This document shows positions 1 through 8,897 of a stretch of 64,000 nucleotides of DNA, piece by piece (position 1 is the first letter of the stretch; each line of letters starts with the position of its first letter). Position numbers and translations under genes: made by a program. The notes beneath the pieces were generated by a model. That model was given only the letters and a program-made list of their open reading frames with translations, was not told the origin of the DNA and searched no databases. Source of the DNA: an uncultured Clostridia bacterium (lineage in GTDB: Bacteria > Bacillota > Clostridia > Christensenellales > UBA1242). The DNA lies in the NCBI GenBank assembly GCA_934754335.1, contig CAKVHY010000001.1, positions 62,001 through 126,000 on the forward strand, in the 5' to 3' direction.

Positions 1-3000
1 TAATTTCTCCTGATTCGTTCCTTCCAAGTCCTTTAGAAGTGACATATCAAAATATAAAGAGATGTTTTTATCTTTGGCATTTGAGTCCACCAAGTTTGCA
101 TTATAAAACGCTTCCACTGTGTCCTTCAATTCCAAAACTTCAGTTTGTTCGCCATCAATAGTTGTTATGTGTTTATCAATCACAAGCCTAAATTCCAAAG
201 ACACCACATAGCCTTCCAAATTGAATGCATATGTAATTTTTTCGCTATCAAAATATAGATTTAAAAGCAAACTTGAAAGTTTTAAATCTTTTAAATAATC
301 GCAGAACGCTGTTCGCCAATCGCCATTATAATTATTTCCGCCCTGTGCCATTAGGTTTTTAACCGACATAGCATATTCATAATCAATCACGAAATCCAAA
401 GATTTATATCCATGCAAAACGCCAAAATCTAAAACATCTAATAGGCTATTATCTGAATTTGCCACAAGGTTTGAATTTTTTAAATTGCCTTGTGAATCAC
501 CAAACGTATTTGAATTTGACTTATAATAATTATAATTTTCGTTTGATTTATATTCACCAAACTTATCTTCTCTTGCTTCCCATGATTTTCTATCACTTCC
601 AAAGAATGCATCTGAAACTAGGAAATATTTATGAGATAAAATCTCAGTATCTGCATTTTTCAACTCCGTCCAAGTTATATCAACACCATAGTAAATTCCA
701 TCAATCTTCACCTTATTCCAAGCATGAAGAGCGTTCTTACCAGTTAGTCCGGTAATCCTAACGCATTCAATTCCTTCCATATTACAAAGCAATGAATATG
801 CCTTACTAAAGCCATCACAAACTGCAATTCCTTGAAGAAAAACGCCTTCTAGATAGTAAGCACAATTTTCCGTGTAGTAAATTCCCAAGTAATAATATTG
901 ATTTTGCGCATCGATATAATCATAAACTGTATTCACGCAAATCCAATCAAATATTGAAAAGGCTTTTTCATAATCAGTCATATCATCTTTTATAATTTCA
1001 TTCAAAACACTTTTTGCTTTATTATAAATAATTTCTGCTCTGCTATTTTTCTCGCAAATTGGAGTTATCTTATTCTCCACTGCCCAATATAGTTCTTCGC
1101 TCGTTGTAACATTCGTGGTTAAAAAATATGAATCAGACATATATTTTTTACTATCATCACGTGAAGCAATTGATGTTTTATATGTATCGTAATAAGTGGA
1201 ATAATATTTAGCCTGCGACTTAGTGTATTTAGAATGGTCTAATTTTATATCACATTCTTTAACACCAAAAAAATTCACCGATATTTCATATTCTTTTTTA
1301 TCTTCACTAATTGCTTTTGAAAATCTAGTTTTATATTTGCCATAGTTATAATGGCAAGTTTCGCAAAAATAACTAAACGCACTATCAATTTGGCCTTCTA
1401 TTGCTTCTTCGCCTGTTTTATTCTGTTTTGCTTCAATCTCTGCTATCGCTCTATCTGAAAACTTAATCTTATAAGTTTCATCTCTTTCAATGAAGTGATA
1501 ATAAACCACATTATTTAGTTCGTCTATGCTATTTATAAAATGGTCATTAATTTGTCCATCGAACGTATAGGCTTCCCTATAATCTTTATCTTCAAAACCT
1601 ATATAATATGTAATCGGATTATACACAAGCATTTGATTAGAAACAAGGCTATTTTGAACGCCAATTCTAATCGCACTTGCATTTACCAAATTTAATGAGT
1701 CCAAATCCAAAACATTAGAATTTATACTATAGAAATATATGTTTTCACCATCGCTAACTGCAACTATAAAATCTGAAACACCATTAAAACTAAACATTAA
1801 AATATTATTTAATTGTTCGCCTGCCTTAATTACAAATTCGCTTTCGCTTGAAGAGTTTACAACCTGATAATTTTCCGAAATTAAGGTTGCACTTCCCACC
1901 AAAATAGCAAATTCTTTCTTCTCACTTGCCAAACTTTTTATCACATTTTGAGCGCTACTTTTTGAATAAACTTGGACACTAAATAAACCAGATTTTAAAA
2001 CCAATGTTTCTAAATTAATTGTTATAATTTCTTCATCGCTTGCGATATTTCTACAAAACTCGCCATCAATATAGATATCATAACTTTCAGCGTCTTCCAC
2101 TTTTGAAAAAGACAATACATTAGTTGTATTATCTATTTCAATTTGTGGAGCATCTAAAACTTTTAGCCCGTCTTTAAATTTTAGTTTGAATTTATAAACA
2201 ATTGTATCAGAGCCAAAGTTCATTTCTTCGCTTTCATTCAAATAAGTTAAATCAAAATAATCCTGAAGACTAACATCTTTCACATAAGCATTCGCCTTAT
2301 CTAAAAGAGTTCCGCCTGAATAACTATTTAAAATACTCTGGTCAATTAATAAAATATAGTCTTTCTTTAAAATTTGCTCATTTACTTTTGAATATGAAAT
2401 CAAATATTCTGTAAGTAATTTTAACTCCGCTTTTTCATCAATCATTTGATTAAACGCTAAGTAGACCACAATCCCCTCGTTTTCGCCATCATAAGAAAAG
2501 GCTTCAGCAGAGCAAACCGTGTTAAACATTTGAGTTGGGAATTTTTGCTTTTTCAAGCCTTCCATTAATATTGCTTCTTGAACATTGCTTAATAATTTTT
2601 CAGAATAACCGCCCGCTTTCAAAAGTTGTTTTACATAATCATAAGAGAACACAACTTCCGTACTCTTATAATCTTCGGTGATAAAGAAATACAACAATTC
2701 CTTTAATTCTTCATTACTTTCCACAACCAAATCTATTGTTTTTGTTGTTCCATTTACGTCCATATATTCATATTTTGTGTTTGAATAATAATCGAAATTT
2801 TTTAGAGCAGTGGAATAATTAAAATACTTCTCTCGTTTTGACCAAGCATAATGGGTGTCACTAATAAATTCGTCTGAAACCAAGAAATATTTATGAAACA
2901 TATATTCTTCTTTTTCAGATGCCACGGATTGCTCTGTCCATGTGATATCGCAAACATAGAAACTGCCATTAATCTTAATCTTATTCCAAGCATGCAATCC

Positions 3001-4554
3001 GCCACCAGCACTACCTGTGATTCTAATACATTCAATTCCTTCCATATTACAAAGCAATGAATATGCCTTACTATAACCATCACAAACTGCAATCTTTTGA
3101 ATGAAAACACCTTCTAGATAGTAGGCGCAAAACCTTGTGTAATAGGCTTTATTATCTTTACTAAAAATTGTTTTTAAATTTGCGTTATCATAATTAGTGT
3201 TCACGCAAATCCAATCAAAGATTGACAATGCTTTATCATAATCGGTCATGCCATCTTTAATAATTGTTCTTAAAGTTTCTTTTGCTTTATTATAAATAAT
3301 CTCCGCTCTACTTCCTGGCTTACAAATTGGAGTGATTTTATTCTCAACTGCCCAATATAATTGCTCGCTCGTTTCCACTTCTAGATTTAAAAAATATTTA
3401 TCTGAAGCAAAATTGTTATAATCATTTGCTCTTGGAGTTCCGCCTTTATAAGTTTCATAATAAGGATTTTCAGTTTTACTTTGAGTGTTTTGCACAACAC
3501 CATAATCTGTGGAATACAAATCTATATCACATTCCTTAACATTAAAGAAATTTATCGAAACTGCATAATCATAACTTGCACCACTAATTCTTGTGGCATA
3601 ATTATTGCCATACTTTCCTAAATCATAATGGCAAGTTTCTAAGAAATAATCAAGGCTTGTGTTGATAGAATTTATAACTTCGGAATTGGTGGCTGGAGTG
3701 GTTTGAGAATATATTCCAGTTCTATTATCTTTCGCAATCTCAAGCAAGCACTCTTCATTAAATCTAATCTTATAATCTGTGTCACGATAAATAAAGTGAT
3801 AATAAACCACATTATGAAGTTCGTCCAAACTCTCAATATAATGGTCGGCAATCATGCCATCAAAGATATAAATATTATCTGTAAATTCTCCGCTTGAAGT
3901 TGGATTAAAATAAGTTAAATCGTTATTTTCAAAATAAACATCGTCGCCAAATTCCGCTCCCACTCTGAAAGCAACAATCTCGCCATCAGATGCGTCTATC
4001 AAATTAAATGAATGAGTATTTGCATCAACTTCATAACTTTGAACTTTCTTTGAATTTGTATAAGTTAAAACGTAATATTTTTCCGCATTTTGAACTATAT
4101 CCCAAGAACAGATGCTTCCTTCTAATCTAATATTCTTTGGGGCTTTATTTTTATCAAACTTTTCATTTATTTCAGACGTGGACAAAGTTAGATTTTTATC
4201 TGCATAAATATAAACCACTTCTTGGCTTAAATTACTTTCCGTTGCCTTAGAAGATTTTGCTTTAACTCTAAATTTGTACTTTCCAAACTCTCCCAAATTG
4301 CTTTCAAAATCATAAACTTGTTCTGCCCTATCTTTTTTATTCTTAACGGTGGTTAATTCTTCATCATTAAGATAGATTATATATTCTTCTGCATTATTAA
4401 TCGTAAACCAATTAAGTTCTGCCTCATAAGCATTAAGCCCTGCCACGGGAGTGGCCAATTTCTTTGGACCACCAAAAAGTGAGCATGAAGCAAACACTCC
4501 AAAACATATTACAAAACAAAATATTGCACTAATTATCTTTTTAAAATTTTTCAA
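1..4554 (-). CDS. Lipoprotein with two transglutaminase-like modules (C-terminus beyond window)
   Basis: The frame is open from a TTG at 4554 to the window edge (1518 codons, no stop). AAGAAGG lies 8 nt before the TTG and a good promoter lies upstream. The N-terminus is a lipoprotein signal: K-rich, hydrophobic, then a lipobox ending in ASC about 20 residues in, so the protein should be anchored outside the membrane. FN3/Ig-like beta segments alternate with two copies of a transglutaminase-like module. Each copy has the Cys of AVCDG(Y/F)SKAYSLLCN, the His of LHAWNK and the Asp before ITWTE; the catalytic Cys are near residues 490 and 1245. Each module is preceded by a related stretch containing DELHNVVYYHF or DELNNVVYYHF, so the unit was duplicated. 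The Cys-His-Asp triad is intact in both, as in the transglutaminase/protease superfamily. Substrate is unknown; protein crosslinking or peptide cleavage at the surface is inference. Confidence 0.8.
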   Translation of the reverse strand, partial: MKNFKKIISAIFCFVICFGVFASCSLFGGPKKLATPVAGLNAYEAELNWFTINNAEEYIIYLNDEELTTVKNKKDRAEQVYDFESNLGEFGKYKFRVKAKSSKATESNLSQEVVYIYADKNLTLSTSEINEKFDKNKAPKNIRLEGSICSWDIVQNAEKYYVLTYTNSKKVQSYEVDANTHSFNLIDASDGEIVAFRVGAEFGDDVYFENNDLTYFNPTSSGEFTDNIYIFDGMIADHYIESLDELHNVVYYHFIYRDTDYKIRFNEECLLEIAKDNRTGIYSQTTPATNSEVINSINTSLDYFLETCHYDLGKYGNNYATRISGASYDYAVSINFFNVKECDIDLYSTDYGVVQNTQSKTENPYYETYKGGTPRANDYNNFASDKYFLNLEVETSEQLYWAVENKITPICKPGSRAEIIYNKAKETLRTIIKDGMTDYDKALSIFDWICVNTNYDNANLKTIFSKDNKAYYTRFCAYYLEGVFIQKIAVCDGYSKAYSLLCNMEGIECIRITGSAGGGLHAWNKIKINGSFYVCDITWTEQSVASEKEEYMFHKYFLVSDEFISDTHYAWSKREKYFNYSTALKNFDYYSNTKYEYMDVNGTTKTIDLVVESNEELKELLYFFITEDYKSTEVVFSYDYVKQLLKAGGYSEKLLSNVQEAILMEGLKKQKFPTQMFNTVCSAEAFSYDGENEGIVVYLAFNQMIDEKAELKLLTEYLISYSKVNEQILKKDYILLIDQSILNSYSGGTLLDKANAYVKDVSLQDYFDLTYLNESEEMNFGSDTIVYKFKLKFKDGLKVLDAPQIEIDNTTNVLSFSKVEDAESYDIYIDGEFCRNIASDEEIITINLETLVLKSGLFSVQVYSKSSAQNVIKSLASEKKEFAILVGSATLISENYQVVNSSSESEFVIKAGEQLNNILMFSFNGVSDFIVAVSDGENIYFYSINSNVLDLDSLNLVNASAIRIGVQNSLVSNQMLVYNPITYYIGFEDKDYREAYTFDGQINDHFINSIDELNNVVYYHFIERDETYKIKFSDRAIAEIEAKQNKTGEEAIEGQIDSAFSYFCETCHYNYGKYKTRFSKAISEDKKEYEISVNFFGVKECDIKLDHSKYTKSQAKYYSTYYDTYKTSIASRDDSKKYMSDSYFLTTNVTTSEELYWAVENKITPICEKNSRAEIIYNKAKSVLNEIIKDDMTDYEKAFSIFDWICVNTVYDYIDAQNQYYYLGIYYTENCAYYLEGVFLQGIAVCDGFSKAYSLLCNMEGIECVRITGLTGKNALHAWNKVKIDGIYYGVDITWTELKNADTEILSHKYFLVSDAFFGSDRKSWEAREDKFGEYKSNENYNYYKSNSNTFGDSQGNLKNSNLVANSDNSLLDVLDFGVLHGYKSLDFVIDYEYAMSVKNLMAQGGNNYNGDWRTAFCDYLKDLKLSSLLLNLYFDSEKITYAFNLEGYVVSLEFRLVIDKHITTIDGEQTEVLELKDTVEAFYNANLVDSNAKDKNISLYFDMSLLKDLEGTNQEKL

Positions 4555-4596
4555 GTATTTATCCTTCTTTTTAGTTATCTATATAAATATATAGAT

Positions 4597-4624
4597 ATTA
4601 TATCAAATTTACAAAATATGACAA
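4597..4624 (-). promoter_or_regulatory. Promoter of the transglutaminase lipoprotein gene
   Basis: On the minus strand, TTGTCA (4619-4624), a 16-bp spacer and TATAAT (4597-4602) preceded by TGA (extended -10). The start codon is 43 nt downstream. An 8-bp AT-only hairpin (ATCTATAT/ATATAGAT, 4577-4596) follows the -10 directly in the early leader. Confidence 0.65.
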
Positions 4625-4655
4625 AATTTTTAACTATTAATATTTTAATTTTTCA

Positions 4656-5228
4656 TCAGTTTGCAATTATGGTTATCGTTATTATATTTAGTCCATTTTT
4701 ATTTGAAATACTTTCAGGCAACGTGATTTTAGGAACAACTGCAAATTGAGAATTTTCTAGTATATCTCCAACGAAAACATAATAATCGCCAGATTGCTCC
4801 CATTTATCATCTAAACTTATAGATACCTCGTTTTTATTTTCATTATTCACCATGCCTTCAAATTTCATTTTTATGGAAGAAATGTTGCCCATCAAAACTA
4901 TATTTAATGGTTGGCGATATTCCACATTTGAAACCACGCTATCTGGATAATAAACCGAGCAAGTGTTTACCCCACTTTTTATATTAAAAGTAATCTCTTC
5001 GCCCAAGTTTGAAACAAAATATTTTTCTTTCACTTTTATCAACTGGAAAACATTAAATCCAATTGATATTACAAGCAAAGCACTTAATATCCAAATAGTC
5101 ATTTTTAAAACATAGTTTATTTTAAAACTTTGCGGTTTAGTTTTTGAATGCTCCTCCTGATTTTTTAAATTTGCTTTTATTTTTTCTCTTGAGTTGTTTA
5201 AATTTGCACTATTTCCTTTATTTTTCAT
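4656..5228 (-). CDS. Single-pass membrane-anchored protein of unknown function
   Basis: 190 residues. About 40 K/N/E-rich cytoplasmic residues are followed by one hydrophobic segment near residues 44-66 and a C-terminal extracytoplasmic part of about 120 residues rich in beta-type sequence. No family is recognised. GGTGA lies about 9 nt before the ATG. The gene is divergent from the mrnC operon (98 bp between start codons) and precedes the transglutaminase lipoprotein on the same strand, which however has its own promoter. A role at the cell surface is inferred from topology only. Confidence 0.7.
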   Translation of the reverse strand: MKNKGNSANLNNSREKIKANLKNQEEHSKTKPQSFKINYVLKMTIWILSALLVISIGFNVFQLIKVKEKYFVSNLGEEITFNIKSGVNTCSVYYPDSVVSNVEYRQPLNIVLMGNISSIKMKFEGMVNNENKNEVSISLDDKWEQSGDYYVFVGDILENSQFAVVPKITLPESISNKNGLNIITITIIAN

Positions 5229-5269
5229 AACTTTCTTTCACCTTTTATTTAGTATTGCCAAAAATGGAT

Positions 5270-5298
5270 TTGAAAATTATAAAAAGATATGATATAAT
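5270..5298 (+). promoter_or_regulatory. Promoter of the mrnC-rlmB-sigma-dnaX-ybaB-recR operon
   Basis: TTGAAA (5270-5275), a 17-bp spacer and TATAAT (5293-5298) preceded by TGA, an extended -10. The mrnC start codon is 28 nt downstream. The following six reading frames are packed with overlaps or gaps of a few bases up to the terminator at 9488. Confidence 0.75.
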
Positions 5299-5326
5299 TA
5301 AAAAAGTTTGAAAAGAGTATAAATTT

Positions 5327-5731
5327 ATGAATATTTTTGATTTGCCTTATATTAACGAAATTGATGCAAAAAACTCAAATCCGCAACTTCTTGCATTTAT
5401 TGGAGATGCAGTTTTTTCTTTGTATATAAGGCATAAAGTGGTTTTGGAAAACAAGGAGAAAATAAAAGAACTTCATTCGCACACCACGCATTTTGTTAAA
5501 GCAAGCGAACAAAGTTTGTTTTCAGATAAATTACATAAAATTTATAACGAAGAAGAACTTGCAGTTTTTAGGCGTGCAAGAAATTATAAAACTGCCAATA
5601 TTGCTAAAAATGCAAAACTTAGCGATTATAAAAAAGCCACGGGCTTTGAAGCAGTGTTGGGATATTTATATCTTTCAGGAAAGATTGATAGATTAAACGA
5701 ATTATTAAAGGAGTGCGAAGATGAAAATTGA
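5327..5731 (+). CDS. mrnC: Mini-ribonuclease 3 (MrnC)
   Basis: 134 residues, the usual size for MrnC, an RNase III catalytic domain without the double-stranded RNA-binding domain that trims 23S rRNA ends in Bacillota. LLAFIGDAVFSLYIR (about residues 21-35) carries the conserved catalytic-type Asp. The H-rich stretch HSHTTHFVKA, FRRARNYK and the C-terminal GFEAVLGYLYLSG are characteristic. It is the first gene of the operon and its last 11 nt overlap rlmB. In Bacillus the order is also mrnC-rlmB-yacP-sigH, which supports the call. Confidence 0.93.
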   Translation: MNIFDLPYINEIDAKNSNPQLLAFIGDAVFSLYIRHKVVLENKEKIKELHSHTTHFVKASEQSLFSDKLHKIYNEEELAVFRRARNYKTANIAKNAKLSDYKKATGFEAVLGYLYLSGKIDRLNELLKECEDEN

Positions 5732-6437
5732 AGGAAGGAATGCTGTTTTTGAAATATTACAAAGTGAGAACAGCGTGGATAAAATTCTTGCTAGCAAAAC
5801 AGGAAAAGAACCTAGTTTTAATAGAGTTATAAGCCTTGCAAGAGATAAAAGAGTTAAGATTCAATTCGTTTCTAACGAAATATTAAATCATGAAAGCGTT
5901 ACTGGCAATCACCAAGGAATTATTGCCTACACGTCAGATTTCAAATATTCAAGCGTGGAAGAAATTCTAAACGCAAAATCCGATAAAGGCAACTTTATTG
6001 TTATTCTAGATGGCGTGGAAGATCCGCATAATTTCGGAAGCATTATTAGAGTTTGCGAATGCTTAGGCGTGGACGGAATTATAATCTCTAAAAACAGAGC
6101 CTGCCCTGTAAACGAAACTGTAATTCGAACAAGTGCGGGAGCAATTGCTCATATGAGAATTGCAAAAGTTACAAATATAAATCAAACAATTGAAGATTTA
6201 AAGGAAGCCGGAGTTTGGGTTTATGGAATTGAACTTGGCGGAGAACCTTTAGATAATGCAGATTTTAAAGGAAATATTGCCTTAGTTCTTGGAAGCGAAG
6301 GCAATGGGATTGCAAAGCAAACTTTGAAAAACTGCGATAAAGTTTTCACCATTCAAATGGCTGGAAAAGTAAATTCATTAAATGTTAGCGTTTCCACAGG
6401 TATTGCAGTTTATGAAGCATTTAAACAAAGATTTTAG
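5721..6437 (+). CDS. rlmB: 23S rRNA 2'-O-ribose methyltransferase, TrmH/SpoU family (RlmB)
   Basis: 238 residues. An N-terminal substrate-binding domain (to about residue 75) with EGRNAVFE is followed by a SPOUT knot domain with the three family motifs: DPHNFGSIIR near 100, LGSEGNGI near 190-200 and NSLNVSVSTGIAVYE near 217-232. It transfers a methyl group from SAM to a ribose of 23S rRNA; which G is modified cannot be told from sequence alone. AAGGAG lies 6 nt before the ATG, inside the end of mrnC, so translation is probably coupled. Confidence 0.92.
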   Translation: MKIEGRNAVFEILQSENSVDKILASKTGKEPSFNRVISLARDKRVKIQFVSNEILNHESVTGNHQGIIAYTSDFKYSSVEEILNAKSDKGNFIVILDGVEDPHNFGSIIRVCECLGVDGIIISKNRACPVNETVIRTSAGAIAHMRIAKVTNINQTIEDLKEAGVWVYGIELGGEPLDNADFKGNIALVLGSEGNGIAKQTLKNCDKVFTIQMAGKVNSLNVSVSTGIAVYEAFKQRF

Positions 6438-6445
6438 GAGAATGA

Positions 6446-7027
6446 ATGAACACAGAAGATATTGTTATCTTAGCACAAAGCGGAGATAAAAACAGTTTGA
6501 ACAATTTAATTATATCTTTTGAGCCATTGATTAAAAATATTGTAAACTCAAAATCTAAAAACGTTTTGGGTTTTGACATGGAAGATGCAATGCAAGAAGG
6601 CAGAGTGGGATTTTTAAAAGCGATTAATAGTTTTGATAAAAATCGCAACGCAAAGTTCTCCACATTTGCAAAAAAAGTTGTGGAAAATGAAATTTTAAGT
6701 TATATTAGAAATGTAACAAGCAAAACAAATTCTTTGAATGTTTATGGCGTTTCGCTAGATAATATTGATGAGAATATGGAAGATAACTCGTTTCAGGCAA
6801 TTGATGAAAAATCGCCAGAAACGAAAATTCTTGAAGAAGAACAACTAAATAAACTTCTTAGCGATATAAAAGAAAATTTAAGCGATTTAGAAAATACAAT
6901 TTTGAAACTAAAATTAGATGGATTTTCTTATGCAGAGATTGCTTCTTATGTAAACAAAACTCAAAAGTCGATCGATAATGCCATGAGTAGAATTAAAACA
7001 AAATTAACAACAAAAAGGGGTAAATAA
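6446..7027 (+). CDS. RNA polymerase sigma factor, SigH-like
   Basis: 193 residues, sigma-70 family with regions 2 and 4 only. Region 2 (about 10-90) contains DMEDAMQEGRVGFLKAINSF and KFSTFAKKVVENEI. The linker LNVYGVSLDNIDENM matches the LNSY.SLD signature of Bacillus SigH. Region 4 (about 130-190) has the helix-turn-helix FSYAEIASYVNKTQKSIDNA followed by RIKTKL, again SigH-like. Position after mrnC-rlmB is the same as sigH in Bacillus, except that yacP is missing. In spore-formers SigH starts early sporulation and competence genes; whether this organism sporulates is not visible here. It begins 8 nt after rlmB. Confidence 0.85.
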   Translation: MNTEDIVILAQSGDKNSLNNLIISFEPLIKNIVNSKSKNVLGFDMEDAMQEGRVGFLKAINSFDKNRNAKFSTFAKKVVENEILSYIRNVTSKTNSLNVYGVSLDNIDENMEDNSFQAIDEKSPETKILEEEQLNKLLSDIKENLSDLENTILKLKLDGFSYAEIASYVNKTQKSIDNAMSRIKTKLTTKRGK

Positions 7028-7028
7028 T

Positions 7029-8171
7029 TTGGAATATCAAGCACTTTATAGAAAATACAGACCGCAAAAGTTTAGCGACGTTATTGGTCAAAGCCATATA
7101 ACCGAAACTTTGGCAAATCAGATTAAAAACGATCAGATTTCTCACGCATATTTATTTACAGGTACTAGAGGTACAGGAAAAACAAGTATTGCCAAAATAT
7201 TTGCAAAGGCAATTTCTTGCAAAAACAATCATAATGGAGACCCTTGCAATAAATGCGAAAGTTGCTTGAGTTTGAATAGTGCTTCAAACTACGATGTTAT
7301 GGAAATAGATGCCGCATCAAACAATGGCGTGGAATATGTAAGAGAATTAAGAGAGAACGTTAAGTATCCCCCTGTAAATTCAAAATACAAAGTTTATATC
7401 ATCGATGAAGTTCATATGCTATCTGAAAGTGCTTTCAATGCCCTACTTAAAACTTTGGAGGAACCACCTAAATTTGTTGTGTTTATCTTAGCCACCACGG
7501 AAATTCATAAACTTCCTGCCACAATTCTTTCTAGATGCATTCGTTTTGATTTCAAACTTGTAAGCGTGAACGACTTAGAAAAACACCTATCTAGAATATT
7601 TAAAGATTCAGGCATTAAGTGTGAGCCAGAAGCATTAACATTAATCGCAAAACTTGGCGAAGGAAGCGTTAGAGACACATTGTCTATTGCAGATATGTGC
7701 TCAGCATATACAAATAAAAATATAACATATAAATCTGTTTTGGAATGTTGCGGAACAACAAACAAAGAAACTTTAACTGAAATTGCAAATAAAATCATAG
7801 ATAAAGATATGCACAATTTGCTTGAGATTGTGGAAAACTTAGCAAGAAGCGGAAAAAACATTTCGCAATTAAATAGAGATTTATTGGAATACTTTAAAGA
7901 AGTTTGCATTATAAAAACTTGCACGAATGCAGGCGACCTATTAAACTTGCCAGAGAATATTTTCAATCAAATGAAAACTTTGGCAGATAAATCTTCAGCA
8001 GAGAATTTAATTTCCATCTTGCAAAAACTAAGCGGACTTGAGCAAGAATTTAGATACACAAATAATCCAAAATCTTTATTTGAGGTTTCCCTTTTAGGAT
8101 TATTTAAGGACGACAATGATTTAAAAGCGAGGGTTATAGATCTTGAAAACAAATTTAAAACGATCAAATAG
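7029..8171 (+). CDS. dnaX: DNA polymerase III gamma/tau subunit, ATPase part
   Basis: 380 residues from a TTG start (AAGGGG 8 nt upstream; the sigma-factor gene ends at 7027). The AAA+ clamp-loader domain has Walker A GTRGTGKTS near 45-53, a zinc module with four Cys (C..NHNGDPCNKCESC, about 64-79), Walker B DEVHML near 118, sensor 1 ATTE and the arginine-finger SRC motif near 160. The collar domain follows. It ends in a short coiled helix (DLENKFKTIK) at TAG 8169. DnaX in related bacteria is usually 500-600 residues; the missing C-terminal domain is found in the overlapping frame at 8143. Confidence 0.93.
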   Translation: MEYQALYRKYRPQKFSDVIGQSHITETLANQIKNDQISHAYLFTGTRGTGKTSIAKIFAKAISCKNNHNGDPCNKCESCLSLNSASNYDVMEIDAASNNGVEYVRELRENVKYPPVNSKYKVYIIDEVHMLSESAFNALLKTLEEPPKFVVFILATTEIHKLPATILSRCIRFDFKLVSVNDLEKHLSRIFKDSGIKCEPEALTLIAKLGEGSVRDTLSIADMCSAYTNKNITYKSVLECCGTTNKETLTEIANKIIDKDMHNLLEIVENLARSGKNISQLNRDLLEYFKEVCIIKTCTNAGDLLNLPENIFNQMKTLADKSSAENLISILQKLSGLEQEFRYTNNPKSLFEVSLLGLFKDDNDLKARVIDLENKFKTIK

Positions 8172-8562
8172 CATTGGCTTAGAAAATCAAAATACTTCTT
8201 TAAATGTAAGCGAAAATGAAATAAATAAAACGTTATCAAAAAGAATGCTTGGGAAAATGCTTTTAACTTTAAGAAAAAATAATGAAAACTCACTTTATGC
8301 TTCATTGGGCGGAGTTTTTGACAATAAACTTATTGGAAATGACTTAATCCTAACTTTTAATAGCCAAACATATTATCAAGAAGTTATGAAGCAAGCGAAT
8401 TTAAACACACTTAAATCTATATTAAAAGAGCAGTTTGGGGATTATGATTTAAAGATAAACCTAGTTGAAAAAGAAAAGAAAATAAATTATGAAACATTGC
8501 TTAGGCAAGAATTTAAGAAAATGTTAAAAATAAAAAGAAAAGGAGAGAATAAATATGTTTAG
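8143..8562 (+). CDS. Detached C-terminal domain of DnaX (tau-type) in the +1 frame
   Basis: 139 residues starting at a TTG that overlaps dnaX by 29 nt in the +1 frame; GAGGG (8129-8133) lies 9 nt upstream. After a polar linker of about 35 residues comes a domain with the hydrophobic pattern of the DnaX C-terminal domain: MLLTLRKNNENSLYASLGG, NDLILTFNSQTYYQEV and LKEQFGDYDLKINLVE. In other Bacillota this lies in the same frame as the ATPase part. Here the joint product requires a frameshift (ribosomal, transcriptional or an assembly error), or the domain is translated separately. It ends inside the start of ybaB (8-nt overlap). Confidence 0.65.
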   Translation: MKTNLKRSNSIGLENQNTSLNVSENEINKTLSKRMLGKMLLTLRKNNENSLYASLGGVFDNKLIGNDLILTFNSQTYYQEVMKQANLNTLKSILKEQFGDYDLKINLVEKEKKINYETLLRQEFKKMLKIKRKGENKYV

Positions 8563-8893
8563 ACCAGGAATGGGCGGATTTGGCGGAGGCAACATGCAAA
8601 ATCTAATGCGCCAAGCACAAAAAATGCAAGAAGATATGCAAAACAAAATGAAAGAGGCTGATGAAGAATTAGAAAACACAAGCCTTAGTGCCACTGCCGG
8701 AGGCGGAATGGTGGAAGTTACAATTCTTGGAAATAAAAAAATAACAGGCATTTCAATTAAGCCTGAAGTTATAGATCCAGAAGACCCTGAAATGCTTGAA
8801 GATTTAATTATCGCTGCCACTAATGAAGCAATTCAAAAAGCAGACGAATTGGAAAAGAAATTAAAAGGAAATATCACTGGAGGACTTTTCTAA
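8555..8893 (+). CDS. YbaB/EbfC family nucleoid-associated protein
   Basis: 112 residues. After a Gly/Met-rich start (FRPGMGGFGGGNM) comes the family core MRQAQKMQEDMQNKMKEADEEL (helical dimer arms) and the beta sheet with GGGMVEVTILGNKKITGISI and DPEDPEMLEDLI. The family forms tweezer-like dimers that bind DNA. dnaX-ybaB-recR is a widely conserved gene trio, which is reproduced here. AAGGAGAG precedes the ATG. Confidence 0.92.
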   Translation: MFRPGMGGFGGGNMQNLMRQAQKMQEDMQNKMKEADEELENTSLSATAGGGMVEVTILGNKKITGISIKPEVIDPEDPEMLEDLIIAATNEAIQKADELEKKLKGNITGGLF

Positions 8894-8897
8894 ATAA

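Noticed and set aside
8150..8160. TTTAAAA heptamer near the dnaX stop as a -1 slippery site
   Set aside because: Its phase is right only for ribosomes already in the +1 frame; it would not bring dnaX ribosomes into the C-domain frame.
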